Source: Intrasporangium chromatireducens Q5-1
Lineage (GTDB): Bacteria > Actinomycetota > Actinomycetes > Actinomycetales > Dermatophilaceae
Direction of reading: 5' to 3'
Length of the DNA stretch: 46,551 nucleotides
NCBI RefSeq assembly: GCF_000576575.1
Contig: NZ_AWQS01000011.1
Coordinates: 1-46,551, forward strand
In this document: piece after piece, positions 34,848 through 42,948 of the stretch
Layout: each line of letters starts with the position of its first letter
How positions within the stretch are numbered: the first letter of the stretch is position 1
Made by a program: the position numbers and the translations under genes
Notes under the pieces: model-generated
Told to the model about the DNA's origin: nothing
Databases searched by the model: none
Seen by the model: only the letters and a program-made list of their open reading frames with translations

Positions 34848-36400
34848 GCCGGGCCCCCTTCCGCTCCAACCGATCCCGTATGCCGCTGAGCCGGGTCGTG
34901 CTCGGTTGCGTCCTCGCGCTCGTCGTCCTCACGCTCGGTGCGCAGCTCGGAGGCACGCAGCACGCTCTTGACGATGTTCTGGTAGCCGGTGCACCGGCAG
35001 AGGTTGCCGGAGATCGCCTCGCGCGCCTCGTCCTCGGTCGGTTTGGGGTTCTCGTCGAGGAACGCGCTGATGGTGGTGAGGAAGCCCGGGGTGCAGAAGC
35101 CGCACTGCAGGCCGTGGCACTCGGTGAACGCCTGCTGCACGGAGTTCATCCGGGTGCCGTCCTCGCGGTCGCGGGCGTCCGGTGCGTCGCAGAGGCCCTC
35201 GACCGTCGTCACCTCGTGACCCTGGGCCGACACGGCGAACATGAGACACGAGCGCATCGGCTGGCCGTCGACGAGGACCGTGCAGGCGCCGCACACGCCG
35301 TGCTCGCAGCCGACGTGCGTGCCGGTGAGGCGCAGGTCGTGGCGCAGGAAGTCCGACAGGAGGCGACGCGGCTCGACGGTCGCGCTCCGCTCCTTCCCGT
35401 TGACCCGCACCGTCACCCGCCCACTCTCCCCGAACGCGGTGTTCGGGGGCGAACTCACCGGTGCACCGCTGCGTTCGGTCAGGAACCACGAGTTCGATCC
35501 ACGGGCGGGAGGCGGTTCGTGCGCCCCGGAGTCGGCCACGGCCTGGATGAGGGCGCGACGGGTCAGCTCCGTGACGAGCATTCGCCGGTAGTCGGCACTT
35601 GCGTGGATGTCGCTCTCGGGCTCGACGAAGTTGCGCACCCGCTCGGCGACGTCGTCCAGCCGCCGACCGAAGGCGCCCCCGTCGGCGACCTCGACGCCCG
35701 ACACGGCGTCCGAGACGTCGAGCACGGCCGGCACGTCGGTCACGGAGACGAAGCCCACCTTCGCCCCGCTCACCGTGCCGCCCTCATCGAGGGTGACCGC
35801 CACGCCGACGCCGGCCAGCGCGTAGTCCCCGTGCCGCCGGGCCGACTCGAGGAACGCGGTCCGCATGCCGGGGCCGAAACGGCGGAACCGGACCCCGACG
35901 GACAGCTCCGACTCGTCGAGCGAGGTCTCCAGCGGCCCGAGGAAGAACTCGCCCCACGGCACCTCACGGCTGCCCGATGGCCCGGCCACCTCGACGACGC
36001 CGTCACAGAGCGCGAGGACCGTCGGCATCTCGCCGGCCGCGTCGGCGTGTGCGATCGAGCCGACGGTCGTGCCCCGGTTGCGGATCGCCGGGTGGGCGAC
36101 GTTGAGGAGGGCCTGCCGCAGGAGGGGGAGAGCGGCATACGCGTCCTGGTCGCGCTCGAGCGCGGCGTGACGCACGAGCGCGCCGACCCGGACCCACTCG
36201 TCGGAGACCTCGACCTGGTCGAGCCCAGCGATCGCGTTGATGTCGACGAGGTGGGCCGGGGATGCCAGGCGCATGTTGAGCATCGGGATGAGGCTCTGGC
36301 CGCCGGCGAGGACCTTGCCGTCGTGACCCACCTCGGTGAGCACCGCGACGGCGGCCTCAACCGAGTCGGGGGAGTGGTGGACGAAGGGTGCGGGCTTCAC
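34844..36400 (-). CDS. Fused FAD subunit and [2Fe-2S] subunit of the molybdenum hydroxylase (CoxM-CoxS)
   Basis: A 518-residue fusion of two proteins that are normally separate. Residues ~1-290 are the FAD-binding subunit (LAGGQSLIPMLNMRLA, RNRGTTVGSIAHADAAGE). Residues ~328-518 are the iron-sulfur subunit with both clusters: CEHGVCGACTVL (about 366-374) for the ferredoxin-like cluster, and CGFC (about 434) with CRCTGY (about 468) for the second. A Pro/Ser-rich linker of ~40 residues joins them. A C-terminal acidic extension is extra. It supplies electron transfer from the Mo site to FAD. The GTG at 36400 is weakly supported; an operator box is 68-84 nt upstream. Confidence 0.93.
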   Translation of the reverse strand: MKPAPFVHHSPDSVEAAVAVLTEVGHDGKVLAGGQSLIPMLNMRLASPAHLVDINAIAGLDQVEVSDEWVRVGALVRHAALERDQDAYAALPLLRQALLNVAHPAIRNRGTTVGSIAHADAAGEMPTVLALCDGVVEVAGPSGSREVPWGEFFLGPLETSLDESELSVGVRFRRFGPGMRTAFLESARRHGDYALAGVGVAVTLDEGGTVSGAKVGFVSVTDVPAVLDVSDAVSGVEVADGGAFGRRLDDVAERVRNFVEPESDIHASADYRRMLVTELTRRALIQAVADSGAHEPPPARGSNSWFLTERSGAPVSSPPNTAFGESGRVTVRVNGKERSATVEPRRLLSDFLRHDLRLTGTHVGCEHGVCGACTVLVDGQPMRSCLMFAVSAQGHEVTTVEGLCDAPDARDREDGTRMNSVQQAFTECHGLQCGFCTPGFLTTISAFLDENPKPTEDEAREAISGNLCRCTGYQNIVKSVLRASELRTEREDDEREDATEHDPAQRHTGSVGAEGGPA

Positions 36401-36467
36401 GCTCTCGATCCTGCCTGCTGTGACGTGAGTGGACTAGGGCTGCGGCTGTGACGAGCCCCTCGCAGGT

Positions 36468-36484
36468 TTGGCAACTTCTGCCGA
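36468..36484. promoter_or_regulatory. Catabolic-island operator box 4 (molybdenum hydroxylase operon)
   Basis: TTGGCA-ACTTC-TGCCGA matches the box at 11 of 12 arm positions, between the permease terminator and the CoxMS start. Confidence 0.65.
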
Positions 36485-36505
36485 GGGCCTCGTCTGCCGA
36501 AATGG

Positions 36506-36540
36506 CGAGGGCCCCCGACCGTGATCGGCGGGGGCCCTCG
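36506..36540 (-). terminator. Terminator of the permease gene
   Basis: A perfect 12-bp GC stem (CGAGGGCCCCCG, 36506-36517 with 36529-36540), 11-nt loop, 25 bp beyond the permease stop on the minus strand. Confidence 0.85.
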
Positions 36541-36565
36541 TCATGCTTCGTTCATGCCGATGGGG

Positions 36566-38038
36566 TCACCGCGGCGTGCGGAGGTCGGGGCCTCCCGGCC
36601 GGTCCTGGTAGAGGTCGTCGATGCCGTCGCTGTCACCGTAGGCGGCGTCGCCCAGGGTGATCGCCGTGCCCTCCGCCCGCATGACGAGGTCGCGCGGAGC
36701 GATGGCCCGGGCCAGGTGGTAGACGCCGATCGCGACGATCGTGCCGAGGGCGATGCCGCCGAGGGTGAAGTTGTCGGTGAACTTCAGCTCGACGTTGCCG
36801 ATGCCGATGATGACGCCGGCCGCGACCGGAACGAGATTGATGGGGTTGCCGAAGTCGACCCCGTTCTCCTTCCAGATCTTCGCGCCGAGCAGGCCGATCA
36901 TGCCGTAGAGGATGACGGTGATGCCGCCGAGCACGCCGCCCGGGGTCGCCGCCACGAGGGCGCCGAACTTCGGCGAGAGGCCGAAGAGGATGGCGACGAG
37001 TGCTGCGACGTAGTAGGCGGCGGTCGAGTAGACCCTGGTCGCGGCCATGACGCCGATGTTCTCGGCATACGTCGTCGTCGGCGACCCACCCACGGCACTG
37101 GCGATGGCGGTGCCGACACCGTCAGCGGCGATCGCGCGGCCCATGTAGGGGTTGAGGTCGTGCCCCGTCATCTCGGCGACGGCCTTGACGTGGCCGGTGT
37201 TCTCGGCGATGAGCGCAATGACCGCGGGCAGGACGAGCAGGATGGCCGCCATCGAGAAGGTCGGCATGTGGATCCCGACGATCTCCTTGCCGTCCGGGCC
37301 GATGCTGGAGGTCGGCGGGAGGCCGAACCACGAGGCGCTCGAGACGCTGTCGAGGTTGACGCGGAAGTGCTCGCTGACCTTCCCGGCCCCGTCCGGCGAC
37401 GTGATCATGCCGAACGCCTTGTCGAAGATCCACGACAGGATGTAGCCGAAGATGAGCGACAGGAAGACGGCGATCCGGCTGATGAAGCCCTTGAAGGCGA
37501 CCGTCATGACGACGGCGAAAGCCATGACCAGCAAGGCGATCCACTGGTCCTGCGGCCAGTAGACGCCGGCCACCACCGGTGCGAGGTTGAAGCCGATGAG
37601 CATGACGACGGCACCGGTCACGACGGGGGGCAGCACCCGGTGCAGGATGTTCGACCCCATGAAGTGGATGACGACACCGACGAGGGCGAGCACCACACCG
37701 GCGATGAGGATCGCACCGGTGACGTTCGCCGACGTGCCGCCCTGGGCGCGGATCGCGACGACGGCGCCGACGAAGGCGGCCGACGTGCCGAGGTAGCTCG
37801 GCACCTTTCCGTTGACGATCAGCAGGAAGATGATCGTCGCGACACCGCTCATCATGATCGCGAGCTGGGCGTTCAGCCCCATGATGAGCGGGAAGACGAA
37901 CGTCGCGCCGAACATCGCCACGACGTGCTGTGCACCGAGGCCGATCGTCTTGCCCCAGGAGAGGCGTTCGTCAGGGGCGACGACGTCGTCGGGCCCCATC
38001 GTCTTGCCGTCCCCGTGCAGTTTCCAACCGAAAGCCAT
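36566..38038 (-). CDS. NCS2-family uracil/xanthine permease
   Basis: A 490-residue nucleobase:cation symporter-2 protein with 12-14 hydrophobic segments. Motifs are QHVVAMFGATFVFPLIMGL (TM1), IALIAENTGHVKAVAEMTGHDLNP (TM8 region with the substrate-binding Glu), and GGSPTTTYAENIGVMAATRVYS (TM10 region with the second Glu), close to UraA-type uracil transporters. The extended N-terminus and acidic C-terminal tail are usual in actinobacterial members. AAAGGAG lies 5 nt before the ATG. Next to a pyrimidine-type catabolic cluster it probably imports uracil or a related base, with xanthine an alternative. An operator box lies 94-110 nt upstream. Confidence 0.92.
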   Translation of the reverse strand: MAFGWKLHGDGKTMGPDDVVAPDERLSWGKTIGLGAQHVVAMFGATFVFPLIMGLNAQLAIMMSGVATIIFLLIVNGKVPSYLGTSAAFVGAVVAIRAQGGTSANVTGAILIAGVVLALVGVVIHFMGSNILHRVLPPVVTGAVVMLIGFNLAPVVAGVYWPQDQWIALLVMAFAVVMTVAFKGFISRIAVFLSLIFGYILSWIFDKAFGMITSPDGAGKVSEHFRVNLDSVSSASWFGLPPTSSIGPDGKEIVGIHMPTFSMAAILLVLPAVIALIAENTGHVKAVAEMTGHDLNPYMGRAIAADGVGTAIASAVGGSPTTTYAENIGVMAATRVYSTAAYYVAALVAILFGLSPKFGALVAATPGGVLGGITVILYGMIGLLGAKIWKENGVDFGNPINLVPVAAGVIIGIGNVELKFTDNFTLGGIALGTIVAIGVYHLARAIAPRDLVMRAEGTAITLGDAAYGDSDGIDDLYQDRPGGPDLRTPR

Positions 38039-38131
38039 GTTGACTCCTTTGTCGGTCCGTGTCACCTCGTGACATGGCTCACTCTCCCCACCCTGTAGCG
38101 GCAAAGTATCGCCGCACGGAGCCCGCTTCAT

Positions 38132-38148
38132 TCGGCAATTCGTGCCAT
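38132..38148. promoter_or_regulatory. Catabolic-island operator box 5 (permease)
   Basis: TCGGCA-ATTCG-TGCCAT matches the box at 10 of 12 arm positions, 94-110 nt before the permease start. The rest of the 38039-38404 gap holds only the hairpin at 38291. Confidence 0.55.
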
Positions 38149-38290
38149 GTCACGGCGTGTCGCTGTGTCAGGTGTGACTCAGGTGCCTTCGGGAAGCGAG
38201 GCTACGGATGTCGTGACAGGGCGGGACGAGGCGCTCACTCGAGGAGAACTGGGTGGCCGCCGAGGGGCACGTGCGCTCCTTCGCCGGGTG

Positions 38291-38319
38291 AGCGGCATAC
38301 GGCGCACGTGTATGCCGCT
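38291..38319 (-). terminator. Hairpin from an inverted pair of GTATGCCGCT
   Basis: Two exact copies of the 10-mer, 38291-38300 and 38310-38319, in opposite orientation with a 9-nt loop, lie 86 bp beyond the stop of the pucR-like gene. Confidence 0.55.
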
Positions 38320-38404
38320 GAGCCAGCCCGCGCGAATGGTGCCCTTCCGCGCCTTCCGTCGAGTGAGCGCTGAGTCCCGTGGGTCACAGCGGTCCCACGC
38401 GACG

Positions 38405-40198
38405 TCAGATGCCCTTCATCTGGTGGACCTTCAGCGCGAGCGCGAGGGTCAGGCGCACCTCGGGGTCCTCGGTGAACGGCCCGAGCATCCGCTCGAGCTT
38501 GCTGATCCGGTAGCGCAGGGTGTTGTAGTGGAAGAAGAGCTGCCGCGCGGTCTCAGCCACGTTCATGTTCGTGTCGATGAGGATAGCGAGGGTGCGGCGG
38601 AGGTCCGCGTTCTCGGGGGAGTCGTCGGTCGCGAGCGGGCCGAGGGCGTCGTGGACGAAGCGACGCAGCTGGGCGCTGTCGGGAACGAGCGCGAGGAGGC
38701 GGTAGATGCCGAGCCCGTCGACGTGGGTGAGGGCGCCGAAGCCGTGCATCTGCCGGCCGACCGTGACGGCGTTGAGCGCCTCCTCGTAGGCGCGGGGCAG
38801 GTCCTCGAGCGACCGGATGCCGCGCGACACGCCCGCCGAGAAGCTGCGCCGGCCGCCACCGCCGTCGCCGCGGACGACCCGGACGAGCTCGCCCACGGTG
38901 CGCATGATCCGGTCGGTGTCGTCCGGGTCGCTGACGCCGAGGACGGTGACGACCTCGCGGCTGAACCCCATGACGGGCGAGGCGACGTCGCGAACCCCGA
39001 CGGCGTGCGTCCAGGCCTTGGCGAAGCGCTGCTGCAGGAACCGGGCCTCGTCGGGGTCGCGTTCCTCGTCCTCGTCCATCTCCGCGACGACGACGACGAG
39101 TGGGCGGTCGATGTCCCAGCCGAGCGACGCCGCGTGCTCGATCGCCTTGGTGGGCGGGCCGGCCCGGCCTGCGAGCGCGTCGCGGAGGAACTCGGCGCGA
39201 TACTTGCTCTCCACGGCCGAGACGGCCTGCTCCTTGGCGATCGCGAGGGCGGCGACGGTGCTCGCCCGTTCGAGCAGGCGCACGTCCTCGAGGCCGAGCA
39301 GGCGCTCCCGGGAGAACGCGATGAGCAGGCCGTGGTCGAGCGAGCCGGACACGATCCGCACGGCGGCGCGGTGGGCGGCGGGTCCGGGCGCGCGCGGCCC
39401 GATCGGCTCCTGCTCGGTGATGAGCCGCCCGGTCCGGTCGAAGCAGTCGCCGGCCTGCGCCCAGGCGAGCTCCGGCTCCGTGCCCGCCGTCGCCAGGACC
39501 CGGCCGTCGGTGGTCGTGACCATCGCGGCCCCGCCGACGAAGTCGACGACCCGGTGGCACACGTCCTCGAGGGAGCCGCCGGCGAGGACGACCTCGACGA
39601 GGGCCTGGTGGAGGGCGTCGAGCCGGCCGAGGGTGGTGTTCTGGTGGTCGAGGACGGCACCGAGCACCTCGGCGTTGAGACGGTCGAGGCGGCCGTGCGG
39701 CAGGAGCAGGAGGGGCAGCCCCAGGGCGGCGCATGCGGGGACGAGCCGCGTGACCAGGTGGTCGGCGGCGCCCCCGACGACCAGCACGGCGGTCTCCGCC
39801 TCGGCGAGGTGCTGAAGCGCGTCGGGCCGAGAGTCGAGCAGGGCGCCGAGCTGCGCCCCGTCGGCGAGCACGAGCTGGTGGCGCGAGCCGTGCGGCTCGG
39901 CGACGGCCCGCTGCAGGGTGCAGGTCCGGACGATGACGAGCTCGCGGTCGGTCCGCGGGCGATGCAGTCGCCCGTCTGCGGCAGCAGGCAGCGCCGCCAG
40001 CTCGGCGAGGGTGATGCCGGAGTCGAGCGCGTCACCGTCGGGGATGCCCGGGCCAGCGGGGGCCGGGTCGGCGGGGGCGGCCGGGTCGGTGGGGGCCGGG
40101 TCGGTGGGCGCTGCGTCCGTGGCCGGATCGCCCGCCCCAGGCTGGTCCGCTGGCAACTCGCGGGGAATGAAAGGGGCATCGTTGGCAACTTTCACCAT
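38405..40198 (-). CDS. PucR-family transcriptional regulator
   Basis: A 597-residue regulator. Residues ~20-55 are a low-complexity Asp-Pro-Ala-Thr segment; ~57-190 match the PucR N-terminal ligand-sensing domain (ITLAELAALP...); the middle resembles a GAF/GGDEF-like region; the C-terminus is the PucR HTH_30 domain, LIDTNMNVAETARQLFFHYNTLRYRISKLERMLG (about 545-580). PucR proteins control purine and pyrimidine catabolism. Placed between the permease and the AllFGH-like genes, it is the obvious controller of the 17-bp boxes. A degenerate box overlaps its own start, suggesting autoregulation. The ATG at 40198 is the best start. Confidence 0.92.
   Translation of the reverse strand: MVKVANDAPFIPRELPADQPGAGDPATDAAPTDPAPTDPAAPADPAPAGPGIPDGDALDSGITLAELAALPAAADGRLHRPRTDRELVIVRTCTLQRAVAEPHGSRHQLVLADGAQLGALLDSRPDALQHLAEAETAVLVVGGAADHLVTRLVPACAALGLPLLLLPHGRLDRLNAEVLGAVLDHQNTTLGRLDALHQALVEVVLAGGSLEDVCHRVVDFVGGAAMVTTTDGRVLATAGTEPELAWAQAGDCFDRTGRLITEQEPIGPRAPGPAAHRAAVRIVSGSLDHGLLIAFSRERLLGLEDVRLLERASTVAALAIAKEQAVSAVESKYRAEFLRDALAGRAGPPTKAIEHAASLGWDIDRPLVVVVAEMDEDEERDPDEARFLQQRFAKAWTHAVGVRDVASPVMGFSREVVTVLGVSDPDDTDRIMRTVGELVRVVRGDGGGGRRSFSAGVSRGIRSLEDLPRAYEEALNAVTVGRQMHGFGALTHVDGLGIYRLLALVPDSAQLRRFVHDALGPLATDDSPENADLRRTLAILIDTNMNVAETARQLFFHYNTLRYRISKLERMLGPFTEDPEVRLTLALALKVHQMKGI
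40182..40198. promoter_or_regulatory. Degenerate operator box over the pucR start
   Basis: TTGGCA-ACTTT-CACCAT keeps a perfect left arm and a poor right arm. It covers the regulator start codon and lies 93 nt before allH on the other side. Confidence 0.4.
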
Positions 40199-40290
40199 GC
40201 GGGCAGCATAAGCGCACTCGATACGGTCGTCTGAAGGTTCGGACCGGGATTCGGTCGCCGCCCCTCGAGGGCCCGGTATCAGGAGGACTC

Positions 40291-41340
40291 GTGCAGGTGC
40301 CCGCCGCTGTGTCCCCGCTGACGCGGGACATCGTGATGGGGCCGGCTTGCGCGGCGAGGGTCCTGGCGGTGTTCCCGACCGCGGTCTACCTCGGGGTTGA
40401 CGGGGGCCGGTCCCGCACGGCTGCGGTGCTGCCGGTCGTGACGTCGGACGCGCTGCTCCTGCCGACATCGCTTCGGCTGGCCGCTTCCTCAGGTGAGGTC
40501 GCCTGGCCGGTCTGCGCGGGGGATGCGGTCGTGGTCGGTGCGGGCAGGGTCGTGGGTGCCGGGCTCGAGCTCCGTGCCGTCCGTGAGTGGCGCCCCAGTC
40601 GGGTGGGGGTGTTGCCGGTCCCCGGAAGGGCGGCCGCGGACGGGGTGGGACATGCCGGGGTGCTCGCTGACCTCTGCGCCGATCTCGTCCGGGCGGCGCT
40701 GGACGGTCGGACGGTGGAGCCGCACGTCCACGGCCTGGTGGGTGCCGGTGCCGGGCTCACCCCCAGCGGCGACGATGCCCTGTGCGGTGTCCTTCTCGCG
40801 CTGCGGGCGTGGGGCCGTTCGCCGGCGCCCGTCGCTGCGGTGGTCGGCGCGGTCGCGCGATCCCTGCGCCGCACGAACGATCTCTCCGCGTCACTTCTCA
40901 GGGCCGCCGCCGAGGGGTATGCCGTTCCTCAGGTCGTCTCCCTCGTCGAGGCCCTCTCCCGGTCCGAGCCCGAGGCCGAATCCGAGACCGGCCGGTCCGT
41001 GGCCGTCACGGCGCTCGAGGCGGTCCACGCGATCGGCCACAGCTCCGGACGCGACCTCGTCGCCGGCCTCGCCGGTGCCCTCCACTCGATCGAGAGTGCA
41101 GGTTCCCCGATCGAGAGTGCACGTTCTCCGATCGAGGGTGCACGTTCTCCGATCGACGGTGCACGTTCCCCGATCGAGAGTGCACGTTCCCCGTTCGAGA
41201 GTGCACGTTCTCCTATCGAGAGTGCACGTTCTCCGATCGAGAGTGCAGGATCTCCGATCGAGGGTGCAGGATCTCCGATCGAGAGTGCAGGATCTCCGAT
41301 CGAGAGTGCACTTTTTGCCAGTCCTCTCAGGAAGGAATGA
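40291..41340 (+). CDS. allH: AllH/YlbF-like (DUF2877) carbamoyltransferase subunit
   Basis: A 349-residue DUF2877 protein. The family motif is GLVGAGAGLTPSGDDALCGVLLAL (about residues 149-172). In E. coli the homologue YlbF (AllH) works with FdrA (AllF) and YlbE (AllG) as oxamate carbamoyltransferase, converting oxalurate and phosphate to oxamate and carbamoyl phosphate. The GTG at 40291 has AGGAGGA upstream. The C-terminal ~77 residues are encoded by a 21-bp tandem array (repeating SPIESAR), which is not part of the family domain. The stop is 3 nt before fdrA, and the fdrA Shine-Dalgarno lies in its last codons. Confidence 0.88.
   Translation: MQVPAAVSPLTRDIVMGPACAARVLAVFPTAVYLGVDGGRSRTAAVLPVVTSDALLLPTSLRLAASSGEVAWPVCAGDAVVVGAGRVVGAGLELRAVREWRPSRVGVLPVPGRAAADGVGHAGVLADLCADLVRAALDGRTVEPHVHGLVGAGAGLTPSGDDALCGVLLALRAWGRSPAPVAAVVGAVARSLRRTNDLSASLLRAAAEGYAVPQVVSLVEALSRSEPEAESETGRSVAVTALEAVHAIGHSSGRDLVAGLAGALHSIESAGSPIESARSPIEGARSPIDGARSPIESARSPFESARSPIESARSPIESAGSPIEGAGSPIESAGSPIESALFASPLRKE
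41089..41319. repeat. 21-bp tandem array 2, eleven units, inside allH
   Basis: Eleven 21-bp units from 41089 (every 21 bp to 41299; the last is degenerate), typical form ATCGAGAGTGC then ACGTTCTCCG. It encodes a heptad-like SPIESAR/SPIEGAG repeat. Units 8-10 share a GGATC variant, so they expanded separately. Confidence 0.95.
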
Positions 41341-41343
41341 CCC

Positions 41344-42948
41344 GTGGCTGACCACGTCGAGCTGCGCACCGGCGCGTACTACGACTCCGTGAGCCTCATG
41401 CAGGTGTCCCGCGCGGTCGCCGCAACCTCCGGCGTCGAGGCGGCTCAGGTTGCGATGGCCACCGACCTGAACCTCGACGTCATTCGCGGCATGGGGTTCG
41501 AGGTGCCCGCGGCGGCACCGAACGACCTCCTCATCGCGATCCGCGGCGACGACTCCGGCATCGAGGCGGGCAAGTCGGCCGTCGAGACCGCCCTGGCCGA
41601 GCTCCGATCGGCCTCGGGGAGTTCCGCGGGCCTGGGCCAGGCGCCCGCGCCCCGCACGCTCGGTGGCGCCACCCGCCGCGGTCATGCCAACCTGGCCCTT
41701 GTCTCCGTGCCCGGCCCGCATGCGACCACCGAGGCGCTCGATGCGATCAACGCCGGCGTGTCCGTCATGGTCTTCTCCGACAACGTCCCGCTCGCCGACG
41801 AGATCCGTCTCAAGGACGCGGCCGCGGCGCAGGACGTCCTCGTCATGGGACCTGACTGCGGCACGGCGGTCGTCGGGGGAGTGGCGCTCGGCTTCGCGAA
41901 CGTTGTCAGCCCCGGAACGATGGGCCTCGTCGCGGCCTCCGGCACGGGGGCCCAGCAGGTGATGTGCCTCCTCGACGCGGCGGGGGTCGGCATCAGTCAC
42001 TGCCTCGGCGTCGGCGGTCGTGACCTCTCGGCCGAGGTGGCCGGCCGTTCGACGAAGCAGGCGCTCGCGGCGCTCGCCGCTGACGAGGCGACGACGTCCA
42101 TCCTCGTCGTCTCCAAACCTCCTGCGCCGCAGGTGCTTTCCGACATCGAGAGGTATGCCGCTGAGCTGGGCAAGCCGGTCCACTGGGCCACGCTCGGGGC
42201 TGGGAAGCCGGACCTGACTGCCGCCGTCGAGGGGGCGCTCCGCTCGGCGGGCCAGGCGGTCGGCGAGTGGCCCTCGTGGGGCGCGGGGTCGGCGGCGCCC
42301 GGGCAGGGTTCGCTCCGGGGGTTGTTCTGCGGGGGCACGCTCGCGGACGAGGCCATGCTCATCGCGAGCGAGGAGCTCGCTCGATCGGAGGGAACGCACT
42401 CTCGATCGGAGGGAACGCACTCTCGATCGGAGGGAACGCACTCTCGATCGGAGGGAACGCACTCTCGATCGGAGGGAACGCACTCTCGATCAGGACAGAT
42501 CCGGTCCAACATCCCGCTCTCACCTGAGCTGGCACTCGGTCCCGACCTGCGTGACGACGGGCATGTCGTGATCGACTTCGGGGACGACTCGATGACCCAG
42601 GGCCGGGCGCACCCGATGATCGACCCGTCGCTGCGGCTCGAGCGCATCGCCGTCGAGGCCGCCGACCCCACGTGTGGCGTGCTGCTGCTCGACCTCGTTC
42701 TGGGCTTCGGCGCCCATCCCGACCCCGCGGGTGAGCTGGCCGAGGCGATCCGCAAGGCACGCGCCACAGCGCACTCCGACGGGCGCACCCTGCCGGTGGT
42801 CGTGTCGATCACCGGCACAAGCGGCGACCCCCAAGGACTGGAGCGGTGTGCCACGACCCTTGTCGACGCCGGCGCCGAGGTCTACCTGTCCAACGCCGTC
42901 GCCGCCCGGCGTGCCGTGGCGCTGCTTCACAAGGAGGCTGCTCAATGA
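41344..42948 (+). CDS. fdrA: FdrA/AllF-like carbamoyltransferase subunit with internal repeat insertion
   Basis: A 534-residue protein related to succinyl-CoA synthetase alpha subunits: VLVMGPDCGTAVVGGVALG and LVAASGTGAQQVMCLLDAAG correspond to the ligand and phosphate loops. FdrA (AllF) is a subunit of E. coli oxamate carbamoyltransferase. Residues ~347-381 are five copies of RSEGTHS from a perfect 21-bp tandem array, inserted between the N-terminal two-thirds and the C-terminal domain (HVVIDFGDDSMTQGRAHPMID). The insertion keeps the frame and is probably a surface loop. The GTG start has AGGAAGGA upstream. It overlaps allG by ATGA. Confidence 0.92.
   Translation: MADHVELRTGAYYDSVSLMQVSRAVAATSGVEAAQVAMATDLNLDVIRGMGFEVPAAAPNDLLIAIRGDDSGIEAGKSAVETALAELRSASGSSAGLGQAPAPRTLGGATRRGHANLALVSVPGPHATTEALDAINAGVSVMVFSDNVPLADEIRLKDAAAAQDVLVMGPDCGTAVVGGVALGFANVVSPGTMGLVAASGTGAQQVMCLLDAAGVGISHCLGVGGRDLSAEVAGRSTKQALAALAADEATTSILVVSKPPAPQVLSDIERYAAELGKPVHWATLGAGKPDLTAAVEGALRSAGQAVGEWPSWGAGSAAPGQGSLRGLFCGGTLADEAMLIASEELARSEGTHSRSEGTHSRSEGTHSRSEGTHSRSEGTHSRSGQIRSNIPLSPELALGPDLRDDGHVVIDFGDDSMTQGRAHPMIDPSLRLERIAVEAADPTCGVLLLDLVLGFGAHPDPAGELAEAIRKARATAHSDGRTLPVVVSITGTSGDPQGLERCATTLVDAGAEVYLSNAVAARRAVALLHKEAAQ
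42382..42486. repeat. 21-bp tandem array 3, five identical units, inside fdrA
   Basis: Five identical 21-bp units (CGATCGGAGGGAACGC plus ACTCT) at 42382, 42403, 42424, 42445 and 42466. The reverse complement, ATCGAGAGTGC followed by GTTCCCTCCG, is the same family as arrays 1 and 2 in opposite orientation. Confidence 0.95.

Noticed and set aside
32397-36400. Aerobic CO dehydrogenase operon
   Set aside because: The large subunit lacks the AYRCSFR active-site loop of form I enzymes and has PYRGAGR; gene order (fused M-S, then L, then G) and context point to another substrate.
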